A stretch of DNA of 64,000 nt from Anaerotignum faecicola (GTDB taxonomy: Bacteria; Bacillota; Clostridia; Lachnospirales; Anaerotignaceae): positions 992,001 through 1,056,000 of the forward strand of contig NZ_BHVZ01000001.1 of assembly GCF_003865035.1 (NCBI RefSeq), given 5' to 3'. Positions 15,219-24,070 of this stretch are shown in pieces. A program made the translations under genes and the position numbers. The notes below the pieces were generated by a model, which was not told where the DNA came from, did no database searches, and was given only the letters and a program-made list of their open reading frames with translations. Numbering within the stretch: position 1 is the stretch's first letter; each line of letters begins with the position of its first letter.

Positions 15219-16229
15219 TCATTTTTTGCGCAGAAGCAGGGAAAACACTGCAATGCCGCCCAGAAAACCGCCGATATGCGCGAAGTTATCCACGCCCTCC
15301 TGCAAAAAGCCGAACCCAATCGCCGTTGCCGCCAGAAGAAGCATGGTGGAATAATTCATACCCGTATACCGTGCGCCGCGCTTTTTGGTGAGCAGGAGCA
15401 TTGCGCCAAGCAGACCATAGATTGCCCCCGATGCGCCGATGGAAACGCCTGCATTGCCACTGAACAGCACGCTGAACACGCCGCCGCAAAGCCCCGAAAC
15501 CAGATACAGCACCAGAAATTTTCCCGTACCCAGAAGGCGTTCCGCCCGCACGCCAAAATAATACAAATAAATGCTGTTGGATGCCAGATGGAGCAGTCCT
15601 GCATGGAGGAACATACAAGTAAAAAAGCGGTAATATTCGCCTGCGAGAATCCCCTCTCGGCTCAAACCATAGGCGGAAAGAATTTCCTCTCTCTGCCCCG
15701 AAAGCATGCACCACGCCAGAAGCGCCGCACAGATGACGAAAATCACTGCCGTTGCAACAGGCGTTTTCTGCTCCTTCGTATCCCTGAGAACGAGAACCTC
15801 CGGCTCCCTGCCTGCCGCCGCCGCGCGCAGAAGCTTCTCCACACCAAGAAGCTGTGTCGGCTGTCCCTGTGCGGCGGAAAGCCTGCCCGTTTCGGGCGAA
15901 AAATGCCAAAAAACACGATAAAGCCTGTTATCATAGGCCTGAAATGCAGTTTCCACAGAATCCACAGGCAAAGTCCCTTCCTGGTTATCCACAAGGACGC
16001 TCAGCGCGACCACCCTTGTGCAATGAAATTCCTCGACACTGCCTTCCATTTTTCCCGCAAAATCGGCAAAGGTCATGTTTTCCTCGCGCCAGCCTTCCTC
16101 TGCCCCATCCAGCAGGCAGATGAGATACAGAACAGGGTTTTCCTCCTGCCAGTACCAGTTCTTTTTATTTTCTACCCTGCAAAAGCCCTTATGCTCCAGC
16201 TGCATTTGCAGGTGATTCCAAAATTCCAC
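15219..16229 (-). CDS. Rhomboid-family intramembrane serine protease
   Basis: Cleaves transmembrane segments of substrate proteins within the membrane. 336 residues: a cytosolic N-terminal domain of about 160 residues, then seven predicted helices. Catalytic dyad: Ser in GASGAIYGLLG and His in NFAHIGGFLGG; the oxyanion-side motif FLHAGLLHLASNS carries the conserved HxxxN. The N-terminal domain has no family I can name. ATG 16229 with AGGAGAG upstream. Flanked on both sides by DnaA boxes, one of which (15985-15993) lies inside the coding sequence. Confidence 0.92.
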   Translation of the reverse strand: MEFWNHLQMQLEHKGFCRVENKKNWYWQEENPVLYLICLLDGAEEGWREENMTFADFAGKMEGSVEEFHCTRVVALSVLVDNQEGTLPVDSVETAFQAYDNRLYRVFWHFSPETGRLSAAQGQPTQLLGVEKLLRAAAAGREPEVLVLRDTKEQKTPVATAVIFVICAALLAWCMLSGQREEILSAYGLSREGILAGEYYRFFTCMFLHAGLLHLASNSIYLYYFGVRAERLLGTGKFLVLYLVSGLCGGVFSVLFSGNAGVSIGASGAIYGLLGAMLLLTKKRGARYTGMNYSTMLLLAATAIGFGFLQEGVDNFAHIGGFLGGIAVFSLLLRKK

Positions 16230-16376
16230 GGAGTTCTCTCCTCCTTTTGCTTGTTTTCCCCTATTTTATCATAAGAAGCACCTGCGTTTGTGAACAAAAT
16301 TTAAAAATAGACGACAAAACAAAAAAACCTGCCGGGCGACAGGTTTATTCAGGTGTTACTCACAAGCTTTTTTCAG

Positions 16377-16397
16377 TTATCCACAAAGTTATCCACA
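16377..16397. other. Two further DnaA boxes
   Basis: Perfect TTATCCACA at 16377-16385 and 16389-16397, 12 bases apart, between the rhomboid and bofA genes; TTTCTCCACA follows. They extend cluster 1 to about 1.4 kb. Confidence 0.6.
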
Positions 16398-16432
16398 TTT
16401 TCAACAGATTTCTCCACAATGCCCTTCCGCTT

Positions 16433-16693
16433 CTACAAGAAAAAACTCAGCAGAAAAATACCTGCCACGCCGGGCAGCCCCAGAAATGCGGAAACCGCAA
16501 GCGTTGCGGCATTGATACCCACCGCCGCGCCAAGGCTTTTGCCCAGAAAGAGCAAAAACGCGCCCAAAACGGCAGAAATACCGCATTTGCACAGCATCCG
16601 CAGAGGTCTTGCCAGCGCAAGAAGTGCAAGCGCAAACAGACAAACAAAAATTGCACAGAACATGATTGCTTCCCCCGGTGTGTAATTCGCCAT
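16433..16693 (-). CDS. bofA: BofA-family protein (pro-sigma-K processing inhibitor)
   Basis: 86 residues, three hydrophobic stretches (AIMFCAIFVCLFALALLAL; ISAVLGAFLLFLGKSLG; LAVSAFLGLPGVAGIFLLSF). The closing pattern GINAATLAVSAFLGLPGVAG matches the BofA family, whose Bacillus member restrains the SpoIVFB protease in the mother cell during sporulation. ATG 16693 follows GGGGGAAGG. It sits 15 bases after a yaaL-like gene, the order also seen in Bacillus subtilis near oriC, which supports the call. Confidence 0.85.
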   Translation of the reverse strand: MANYTPGEAIMFCAIFVCLFALALLALARPLRMLCKCGISAVLGAFLLFLGKSLGAAVGINAATLAVSAFLGLPGVAGIFLLSFFL

Positions 16694-16708
16694 AAAGCCT
16701 TCCCCCTT

Positions 16709-16936
16709 TTAAATTGCCCTTCTCTGCACCCCGTTCGTCAGCCCCATTTTCTTCGCCGCCCTAAGAAAATATTCATATTTCTTCTGCAAGGCAATGATTT
16801 CGTAAATATAGCTGTCGATGAGGCTCTCATCCGTCACATCCTCGAACGCACTTTGGGCACATTCCAGCTGTAATTGAATCCGCCGCAGGGTGGAAAGGAT
16901 TTCCTCTCCTTCCAATTTAAGCCGTTCTCTTTGCAT
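16709..16936 (-). CDS. yaaL: YaaL/DUF2508-family protein
   Basis: 75 residues, mostly helical and charged: an N-terminal helix (GEEILSTLRRIQLQLECAQS), then FEDVTDESLIDSYIYEIIAL and LRAAKKMGLTNGV. The FxxVTDxxLIDxYIYE pattern is the DUF2508 signature. No known biochemical role. ATG 16936 with AGGAGGG upstream; the frame upstream of it is not coding. Co-transcribed with bofA. Confidence 0.8.
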   Translation of the reverse strand: MQRERLKLEGEEILSTLRRIQLQLECAQSAFEDVTDESLIDSYIYEIIALQKKYEYFLRAAKKMGLTNGVQRRAI

Positions 16937-17000
16937 GGAAAAACCCTCCTTTTCCCTTTTAATATAGGCGAAAAAGGGGGTTTTTATTCCAAAAAATAAT

Positions 17001-17292
17001 GGTGCCGACAAAGTCGGCACCGCAGACTGTAGACAAAGTAATTTTTGAGGTAGCGGAAGGGCTTGGGAAACAAACTGTTCATTACTTTGCTACGCAAAGC
17101 AGGCTTCGCCTGCCGCCCCTTCTTGGGCGGTAAGTAGTTTCCCAAATGGAATCCGCAGTCGGAATTCACTTCCGACGAGGAAAACAGCGAGTTTCAAGGC
17201 TTTTAAGCTGATGGAACTCGTCTGTTTATTCCTCTGTTTCAACAAGTCGAAAACCTGTTTTCGACTTAGGGTGCCGACAAAGTCGGCACCGA
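17001..17292 (-). repeat. Dispersed structured element, family 2, copy A
   Basis: Bounded at both ends by the same 21-base palindrome GGTGCCGAC-AAA-GTCGGCACC (17001-17021 and 17271-17291). Inside are hairpins GCAGGC/GCCTGC, CTTTGC/GCAAAG, GTCGGAA/TTCCGAC and AAGTCGAAAA/TTTTCGACTT. The minus strand of 17147-17292 matches 37847-37990 closely. It fills the gene-free stretch 16937-17300. Confidence 0.75.
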
Positions 17293-17300
17293 AGTCAGAA

Positions 17301-18008
17301 TCAGGATTCGTGCATTTGCAGCCGGTTCAGCTCCTCTGCGGTCAGCTCTCTGCATTCCCCCTCGGGCAAATCCACAGGCAGATAGAGATTTCCCATCGCC
17401 AAACGGTGCAGGGAAACCACCTTTGCGCCGAAGCAGCCGAACATCCGCTTAATCTGGTGATAGCGACCCTCCTGCAGGGTTACCTCGGCGGTTTTTTCGC
17501 CAAGAATGACAAGCTTTGCCGCCTTGCAGACACCATCATTGAGTGCCACGCCTGCCGCAAAGCCCTCCTGCATTTCCTTTGTAACGGGAATATCCAGCTC
17601 CACACGGTAAACCTTTTGGACATGCTTTCGGGGAGAAAGGATATTGTGCGCAAGAACGCCGTCATCCGTCAGAATCATCAGCCCCGTGGTGTCCTTATCC
17701 AATCTGCCGGCAGGGAAAAGCTCTCTGCCCTTATATGCCTGTGGCACAAGCGCGAGAACGGTCGGCTGTGTTTTATCCTCGGTTGCGGAAACATAGCCCT
17801 GCGGCTTATGCAGCATGAGGTAAACCTGCTTTTTGAAAATGAGCGGCTTGCCGTCAATGGTAATGACGCTTGCTTCGGGGTCTGCCTTCCGAGAGGAGGA
17901 GGTCACAGCCTCCCCATCTACAGCAACCCGCTTATGCTTCACCAGATATTTCACATCACTGCGGGAATAAAGCCCCTGTGATGCTATGATTTTATCAATT
18001 CTTTCCAT
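17301..18008 (-). CDS. rsuA: RsuA-family 16S rRNA pseudouridine synthase
   Basis: Isomerises a uridine in rRNA; RsuA acts at position 516 of 16S rRNA. 235 residues: S4-like RNA-binding domain at residues 1-60 (RIDKIIASQGLYSRSDVKYL), then the catalytic domain with the RsuA/RluB signature AGRLDKDTTGLMILTDDG, whose Asp is catalytic, and GRYHQIKRMF. Length and the short C-terminus favour RsuA over RluB. The stop codon falls next to the palindrome ending the family 2 element. 23 bases after the patatin gene. Confidence 0.9.
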   Translation of the reverse strand: MERIDKIIASQGLYSRSDVKYLVKHKRVAVDGEAVTSSSRKADPEASVITIDGKPLIFKKQVYLMLHKPQGYVSATEDKTQPTVLALVPQAYKGRELFPAGRLDKDTTGLMILTDDGVLAHNILSPRKHVQKVYRVELDIPVTKEMQEGFAAGVALNDGVCKAAKLVILGEKTAEVTLQEGRYHQIKRMFGCFGAKVVSLHRLAMGNLYLPVDLPEGECRELTAEELNRLQMHES

Positions 18009-18031
18009 GCCGTTTCTCCTTTATTCCGCTT

Positions 18032-18889
18032 TTATTCCGCTAAAAACGCCTGCAAGGCAGGAAACGCCTTTTCCGCCTGTGTATAACCATGCCGATAGAA
18101 ATTACTCAGCTTCTGATAATCCTTCTCCAAACGCTTGACCTCAGGCTGCTCAGGGCGGATGACAAAGACCCTGCCTGCCGCTTCCATCTCGTGAATGAAA
18201 TCAAGCGTCGCATTATATCGTTCGGGGCGATTGCGCATTGCCGCCGCAAAGGCAGGATATTTCTTTTCATTGCGCTTCGCCAGAAATTTTGTTCCCTTGG
18301 AAAGCTGCATCCGAAATTCCCTTCTTCTGGTTTCCACAATGACCACCTTATCACAGCCCCTTGCGAAGGCACGGCGGACAGAAATGGAATCCGCAACACC
18401 GCCATCTGCGTAGGGAATCCCATTGATGACAACGGCAGGCGTTGCACCGGGCAGGGCGGAGGATGCCATGCCGATATTCATCAGATAGCGGCGGTCTGTG
18501 CCGTAATCCGTCAGATATTCCGCCTGTCCCGTCAGGCAGTTTGTGGCGGTATATTCCCGTTCTATGGGGTTTCTGAAATACGCATCGAAATCAAAGAGAT
18601 TATATTCTGTGGGCACCCTCCAGTAGATATTTTCCATATCGAACAGATGCCCTGTCCGAATGATATTTTTCAAGCCAAAATAGGCATATCGCTTATCCTT
18701 TGTGATCGTGGTATCACGGGAGCGCCCATGCTGTCCCGAAATAAAATTCATGGCATTGCCTGCGCCGGCGGAGGTGCCGATGACATACCGAAACGCCTTT
18801 CCCAAATCCTGTTCCATAAAATAATCCAAAACACCGGAGGTAAATACGCCGCGGTTTGCGCCTCCCTCCAGAACCAAGCCGATTTTCAT
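18032..18889 (-). CDS. Patatin-like phospholipase (YjjU type)
   Basis: A lipid acyl hydrolase by family. 285 residues. Oxyanion loop GLVLEGGANRGVF, nucleophile elbow GTSAG (residues about 38-42) and the second dyad residue Asp in YADGGVADS. The C-terminal region with RRREF and a lysine-rich helix is typical of the short bacterial YjjU-like branch. No signal peptide, so probably cytosolic or peripheral at the inner face. ATG 18889. Upstream of rsuA in the same direction. Confidence 0.9.
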   Translation of the reverse strand: MKIGLVLEGGANRGVFTSGVLDYFMEQDLGKAFRYVIGTSAGAGNAMNFISGQHGRSRDTTITKDKRYAYFGLKNIIRTGHLFDMENIYWRVPTEYNLFDFDAYFRNPIEREYTATNCLTGQAEYLTDYGTDRRYLMNIGMASSALPGATPAVVINGIPYADGGVADSISVRRAFARGCDKVVIVETRRREFRMQLSKGTKFLAKRNEKKYPAFAAAMRNRPERYNATLDFIHEMEAAGRVFVIRPEQPEVKRLEKDYQKLSNFYRHGYTQAEKAFPALQAFLAE

Positions 18890-18940
18890 AAGACCCTCTG
18901 CTCCTTTTTTCTATGTGAAATCAAATTTTTGTTTACGAAA

Positions 18941-18969
18941 AAGCCGTCGGGAAAAGCTCCCAACGGCTT
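18941..18969 (-). terminator. Terminator after the RND efflux operon
   Basis: AAGCCGT / ACGGCTT stem with an inner GGGA/TCCC pairing, 25 bases beyond the RND stop codon, followed on the minus strand by TTTTTCG. Confidence 0.7.
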
Positions 18970-18994
18970 CATTATACCATTTTCTATCGGTATT

Positions 18995-21900
18995 TTATAC
19001 CGGTTTTGCATTGTTTTGTGCAGCTCTTTCCCTTGCCAGCTCCTCAGCATGCTGCTTTGCGTTTTTCGCAATCCGCTTTGCTGTTTTTCTGGCATTGGAT
19101 TTTCTCTTTCTTTCATTCATCCACATATACAGAACGGGGATGAAAATCAGCGTAACCACTGTGGACAGCGTCAGACCGAAGATAACCGCAATGGCAAGCG
19201 CCTGCATCATTTCGGAGCCTTCGCTCGTTGCCAGCGCCATAGGCACCATGCCCAGAACGGTTGTCAGCGTTGTCATGAGGATGGGACGCAGACGGCGCGG
19301 CCCTGCACTGGTCAGCGCGTCATAGCAGTTCATGCCGCGATCCATCAGCTGATTCGTATAGTCTACCAGAACGATACCGTTATTTACTACCATACCAATC
19401 AGCATGACAAAGCCCATCATGGCAGGCATGGTGATGGTATTGCCTGTAATCAAGAGACCGATAATCGCACCCGTAATCGCCAGAGGCATGGAGAACATCA
19501 CGATGAAGGGATAGCGCAGGGATTCAAACTGGGATGCCATAATCATGTATACCAGCAGAACCGCTACCACCATTGCAATTTCCAGACTGCGGAAGGTATC
19601 ATTCATTTTTTCCATCATGCCGCTGAATTGATAGGTGCAGCCATCGGGCAGCTCGATATCCGCCATGGCCTTCTCTACCAGCTTCTGTGCCTCACTGGTG
19701 CTCATGTTATCGGCATTCGCGCTGATGGTAATATAGTTCTTCTGATTTTCACGCATGATGGTGGTTGCACTTTCGTCCATCGTTATGGTAGCGACATCGC
19801 TCAGAGGAACCTGTGTGCCGTAAGCAGAGGTTACGGTCAGATTATTCAAATCCGTCAGATAATTTACGCTGTTCGTATCATAGCGGATAACAACGTCGAT
19901 TTCTGTGCCGTCCAGCTTATACTGGGTTGCAGTAGAGCCGGAAATGGCTGTACTCAGCGCGCCGGCAACAGACGCGGTCGTGATGCCGTACTGGGATGCC
20001 TTTGCGCGGTCAATCGTTACCTTTGCTTCGGGAACGGTATCCCCTGTAGAGCCTTCCACATCGGAAAGACCATCCACCTGAGAAAGCTTATCAATCAGCT
20101 CATCCTCCACATCAACCAGCGTTGCGGCATCGTAGCCATATACATTCATCGTCACATCGGCAGATGCCAGAGAGCCCATTGCGGAATCGGAGGAGGATAC
20201 GGTAATATCCGCACCGGGGATATCCGCCAGCAGCTTTTCGATATCGTCACAGACCTCCTCTGTAGAACGCTTTCTGTCCTTCGCATCCACAAGATTCATG
20301 GTGATGGAGGCGGAGTTTGTGCCGGAGCTGAGCATACCGGAGCCAACATTGGCATAAACCACATCCGCTTCAGGGATATCCTGCAGGCGATACAGCACCT
20401 CAAGGGTGGTTTCCTCTGTGGTATCCAAATCCGTACCGTTCGGCAGGTCTACGGAAATGGTGGCAACGCCTTCATCCATGCTCGCCATGAAGTCCATCCC
20501 TGCAAGGGGAATACTGCAAAGGCTGAGAATGAATACCAGAAGCACCGTCAGAACCGTTTTCTTTCTATGGCGCAATGCCCATTTCAGCAGCTTTTCATAT
20601 TTTCTGGAAAGGGTATCAATCGCGCCCTCCCAACGATCCAGGAAGGAAAGGAACTTGAGATTCTTCCAGACGAAGGTTTTTGTTTCTCTCTTTAACAGGA
20701 GCGCACATGCCATAGGCACGAAGGTCAGCGCAACCACAACGGATGCAATCAGCGCATACATAATGGTAAAGGAAAGGTTTTTCATCATGGCACCAGTTGT
20801 ACCGCCGATGAGTGCCATAGGCAGGAATACGGCTACGGTTGTCAGCGTCGAGGCGATAATTGCCATGGAAACCTCTTTCGCACCGATTTCCGCCGATTCT
20901 GCGGCAGTGTAGCCTCTTTCGTAATACTGATAGATACTATCCAGAACAACGACGGAGTTATCTACCAGCATACCGATACCAATCGCGACACCGCCCATAG
21001 AAATCATGTTCATATTGATATCTGTCACATGCATCAGGGCGAAGGTTGCCATGATGGACGTAGGGATGGAAACGGCAATGATGCCTGCCGTTACTGCGTT
21101 TTTCAGGAACAGCAGCAGAACGAAGAACGCAATGACTGCCGCCAGCAGCGCTGTCTCTGTGATATTGGACAGGGACATTTCGATATAATCGGAGGTATCG
21201 GACAGCATATCAATTTCCAGTTCGGGATAATCCCGCTGTAATTTTGCAATTTCATCCTTCAGGGACTGGCTGACCTTAACCAGATTTGCCGTGGACTGCT
21301 TATCTACAGAAAGCAGAATCCCCTTTTCGCCGTTGATATAGGTGAAGGAATCTCTATCCGCTTCGACCTGCTCAACCCTTGCAACGTCACTCAGATGGAT
21401 GACTGCGCCGGTAGAGGTGGGAATCGGCAAATTATTGATTTCCTGCACGGAAGTAAATTCACCGATGGTACGCACGGCAACGGTTGTGTTGCCCTGTGTC
21501 AGGTCACCGGAGGGCAGGTTCATGTTTTCTGCCGCCAGCAGACCGGAAAGCGTAGAGGTTGTCAGTCCGTAGCCCGCCAGCTTGACAGGGTCAACGGTAA
21601 TGCGCACCTCATTGGTGATACCGCCGGAAAGGCTGACAGAGGCAACGCCCTCAATACGCTCCAAACGATTGGCTACATTATCCTCCAGAAGGTCATTCAA
21701 GGCCTCCAGATCCATATTTTCCGCCTTTACGCCGATGGTGATTGGCATGGCATTGATATCCATTTTAATCACCATTGGGTCGCCTGCGGCATCGGGCAGG
21801 GTGGACTTCATTTGGTCGATTTTATCTCGCATATCCACCGCAGCCATGTCGATGTCCGTACCGTCCACAAACTGCAGCAGCACCATGGACGAATTGGTTG

Positions 21901-22150
21901 AGGAATAGGAGGTAACTGTATCCACATTTGCGATGGAGCCAAGGCTTTCCTCCATTGGCTTGGAAATAAGCTCCTCGATTTCCTCAGGGGATGCGCCCAC
22001 ATAGGTTGTCATAACAACGGCAATGGGCAAATCCATATCGGGCATCAATGCCTGATCCAGATTAAAATAAGAAACGATACCCGCGATAAATACCATCAGC
22101 GTTACCATGATGGTCGTTACGGGCTTTCTAATACAAAGCTTGGAGAACAT
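18995..22150 (-). CDS. RND-family efflux transporter permease (AcrB/HAE-like)
   Basis: Proton-driven exporter. 1051 residues, standard length, twelve helices in two repeats. Starts FSKLCIRKPVTTIMVTLMVF, the usual first helix. The helix 4 proton-relay motif reads GIGMLVDNSVVVLDS near residue 395; the second half repeats GMVVNNGIVLVDYTN. ASPEEIEELISKPMEESL is the pore-domain start signature. The C-terminal tail is basic. In a Gram-positive-type cell it works without an outer-membrane channel. Third gene of marR-adaptor-RND; the substrate is probably a drug or toxic small molecule, inferred from MarR control. Confidence 0.95.
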   Translation of the reverse strand: MFSKLCIRKPVTTIMVTLMVFIAGIVSYFNLDQALMPDMDLPIAVVMTTYVGASPEEIEELISKPMEESLGSIANVDTVTSYSSTNSSMVLLQFVDGTDIDMAAVDMRDKIDQMKSTLPDAAGDPMVIKMDINAMPITIGVKAENMDLEALNDLLEDNVANRLERIEGVASVSLSGGITNEVRITVDPVKLAGYGLTTSTLSGLLAAENMNLPSGDLTQGNTTVAVRTIGEFTSVQEINNLPIPTSTGAVIHLSDVARVEQVEADRDSFTYINGEKGILLSVDKQSTANLVKVSQSLKDEIAKLQRDYPELEIDMLSDTSDYIEMSLSNITETALLAAVIAFFVLLLFLKNAVTAGIIAVSIPTSIMATFALMHVTDINMNMISMGGVAIGIGMLVDNSVVVLDSIYQYYERGYTAAESAEIGAKEVSMAIIASTLTTVAVFLPMALIGGTTGAMMKNLSFTIMYALIASVVVALTFVPMACALLLKRETKTFVWKNLKFLSFLDRWEGAIDTLSRKYEKLLKWALRHRKKTVLTVLLVFILSLCSIPLAGMDFMASMDEGVATISVDLPNGTDLDTTEETTLEVLYRLQDIPEADVVYANVGSGMLSSGTNSASITMNLVDAKDRKRSTEEVCDDIEKLLADIPGADITVSSSDSAMGSLASADVTMNVYGYDAATLVDVEDELIDKLSQVDGLSDVEGSTGDTVPEAKVTIDRAKASQYGITTASVAGALSTAISGSTATQYKLDGTEIDVVIRYDTNSVNYLTDLNNLTVTSAYGTQVPLSDVATITMDESATTIMRENQKNYITISANADNMSTSEAQKLVEKAMADIELPDGCTYQFSGMMEKMNDTFRSLEIAMVVAVLLVYMIMASQFESLRYPFIVMFSMPLAITGAIIGLLITGNTITMPAMMGFVMLIGMVVNNGIVLVDYTNQLMDRGMNCYDALTSAGPRRLRPILMTTLTTVLGMVPMALATSEGSEMMQALAIAVIFGLTLSTVVTLIFIPVLYMWMNERKRKSNARKTAKRIAKNAKQHAEELARERAAQNNAKPV

Positions 22151-22155
22151 TTATT

Positions 22156-23265
22156 TTATTCCCCCTTTTCTGTTGTTTTTGTTTTTTCTTTTGTTTTAGC
22201 AGCAGTATTGGCAATGGTAACCTCCTCGCCATCAGAAAGGTAGGTCTGCCCTTTGGTTACAACATTATCGCCCTTTTTCAGCCCGCTTTTGATTTCGATG
22301 GTATCCTCTGCTTCGATACCCAGTTCAACTGCTGTCTTTTTCGCCTTGCCGTTATTGATGAGATAAACATAGGTTTCGTTATCCTTTTCAATGACTGCAT
22401 TTCTGGGCAGAAGGATGGTATCATCGGAGGCTGCCATGGTGAAGGAAACCTCTGCCATCATGCCGGATTTGATTTTGCCGTCCTTATTATCCAGCTCCAC
22501 CTTTACGGTATACATGCCTGTCTGCTCTGCGGCAGGGGCAATCGTTGCAACCGTGCCTGTCAGCGGTGTTTCGGATGCTGCTGTCATAAGAACGGATACT
22601 TTATCACCAACCTGAATGGTATTGAGAACCTGTTCGGAAACGCTGACCTCAACCTTGATGGTAGACAAATCCATAACCGTATATGCAGGGGCCGCCTGAG
22701 AGGCAAAGCTGCCCTTCTCTACTCCTCTTGTGGCAATGACACCCGTCATGGGAGAGGTAACGGTGCAGTCGCTGATATTCTTTTTCAGGTTATCCATCTG
22801 CACCTGAATGGAGGCAAGCTGTGCATCCGCGGATTCATACGCATATTTAATCTGATCAAATTCATTTTTGGAGATAATCTCCTCATCATACAGGAGTTTA
22901 TTGCTATCGTATGTACTTTTTGCATTATCGCGTCCCAGCTTTGCGGCATTGTAGCTTGCCTGCAGGGAGCGCATGTTATTTTGCAAATCGGTGCTGTCTA
23001 CGGTAAAGAGAACCGCGCCCTGACCAACCTTATCGCCAACATCATAATTGAAGCTCAGCACCTTGCCGGGAACGGTAGGCACAACGGAAACCTCCTTCGC
23101 AGGGGCTGCCTTGCCGGTATAGGAAAATTCACTTGCAATATCCCCCTTGCCGACCGTTGTTACCTCAACAGAGCGCAGGGTCTTTTCCTCCTCTACCTCT
23201 TTCTTGCCGCAGGCTGTGCCAAGTGCCATGCACAGCGCAAGTGCAATCAAAATACGCTTTTTCAT
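22156..23265 (-). CDS. RND efflux adaptor (membrane fusion) lipoprotein
   Basis: Links the RND pump to its substrate path. 369 residues: lipoprotein signal with Cys in MALGTACGKK, barrel-sandwich (lipoyl) half VPTVPGKVLSFNYDVGDKVG near 75, a coiled-coil hairpin (about 95-165), the second lipoyl half near VTSPMTGVIATRGVEKGSF, then beta-barrel and membrane-proximal domains. ATG 23265 is chosen since AGGAGG is 9 bases upstream; the ATG at 23274 is too close to that site. Overlaps the marR stop codon as ATGA and lies 5 bases before the RND gene. Confidence 0.93.
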   Translation of the reverse strand: MKKRILIALALCMALGTACGKKEVEEEKTLRSVEVTTVGKGDIASEFSYTGKAAPAKEVSVVPTVPGKVLSFNYDVGDKVGQGAVLFTVDSTDLQNNMRSLQASYNAAKLGRDNAKSTYDSNKLLYDEEIISKNEFDQIKYAYESADAQLASIQVQMDNLKKNISDCTVTSPMTGVIATRGVEKGSFASQAAPAYTVMDLSTIKVEVSVSEQVLNTIQVGDKVSVLMTAASETPLTGTVATIAPAAEQTGMYTVKVELDNKDGKIKSGMMAEVSFTMAASDDTILLPRNAVIEKDNETYVYLINNGKAKKTAVELGIEAEDTIEIKSGLKKGDNVVTKGQTYLSDGEEVTIANTAAKTKEKTKTTEKGE

Positions 23266-23741
23266 TCTCTCCATCCTCCTGTATTGAATAATTCCAATAA
23301 TTCCTGTACTTTTGTATAAATCTGCATGCGCCGATGCGCATCCATACGGTCAAACACAACCGCAGCCGCTTCTGCCAAAAGCTCTACCATTTCCTGAACT
23401 GCCGATTCGCCCTTCGCCGTCAGGGAAATATAAATCTTTCTGCCGTCATCGCCATCCTTTGCCGCTTTTTTCTGCACAAAGCCGCCTGCCTCCAGCTTGG
23501 AAAGCATTAAGGACAGACTGCCCTTGCTGACATGCAGCCGCGCGGATAAAGCCGACACCGTATCCAACTCCGGATTGCCGTATAAAAAGCCAAGAACCTG
23601 CGCCTGATGCTGTGTCAGCCCCAGCTCCTCTATCCTCTTGGCAACCTTATCCTCTGTGGCATACGCTTTATTCCAGTTGGACATTTCCGTAGCCAAACGC
23701 ATCATGCTTGTCACGATAGCCTTACCTGTAACAGCCTCCAT
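23262..23741 (-). CDS. MarR-family transcriptional regulator of the efflux operon
   Basis: 159 residues, winged helix-turn-helix at about 40-110 (LTQHQAQVLGFLY; VSALSARLHVSKGSLSLMLS; then a wing with KDGDDGRKIYISLT). Probably represses its own promoter and is released by efflux substrates, as in other marR-led pump operons. ATG 23741 with GAGGAG upstream. First gene of the operon; translation of the adaptor is coupled to it by a 4-base overlap. An operator-like palindrome touches its -35 box. Confidence 0.93.
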   Translation of the reverse strand: MEAVTGKAIVTSMMRLATEMSNWNKAYATEDKVAKRIEELGLTQHQAQVLGFLYGNPELDTVSALSARLHVSKGSLSLMLSKLEAGGFVQKKAAKDGDDGRKIYISLTAKGESAVQEMVELLAEAAAVVFDRMDAHRRMQIYTKVQELLELFNTGGWRE

Positions 23742-23834
23742 TTTTTTGCTCCTCTCCCCGAAACATTAAGCCGAAATAAAATTTCGACTTGTTAAAAAGG
23801 AAGAACCTTCCTTTTCTTAACACAATATGAATTG

Positions 23835-23863
23835 ATTTTAATATAAAACTAATTATAAGTCAA
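23835..23863 (-). promoter_or_regulatory. Promoter of the marR-adaptor-RND operon
   Basis: Minus-strand TTGACT (23863-23858), 17 bases, TAAAAT (23840-23835), about 95 bases upstream of marR. Confidence 0.65.
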
Positions 23864-23878
23864 TTACTTTTAAAGTAA
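23864..23878. promoter_or_regulatory. Probable MarR operator
   Basis: Perfect palindrome TTACTTT-T-AAAGTAA directly abutting the -35 box; ATTAGTTTTA is repeated on both sides. Position suggests autoregulation. The remaining gap to 24070 is AT-rich, with an extended -10 (TGCTAATAT near 23914-23922) that may serve degV. Confidence 0.5.
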
Positions 23879-24070
23879 AACTAATTTTTCTCTGGTAAAT
23901 CGGAAAATAGTATGCTAATATGGGTTACAATTATAAATGGAACTAGAAGAAAGTACCAAGAAGGGGCAAGCCAAAAGGGAAATTTTTCTCATTTTTTCGG
24001 CAAAATCCCTACGAAACCCTTACCAACCCTTATTTTATTATAACCTACACTTATCGGAGGCTTGATTTTT

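Noticed and set aside
18089..20695. 868-codon frame opposite the patatin and RND genes
   Set aside because: Antisense shadow spanning two genes; His/Arg/Cys-rich translation with no domain.
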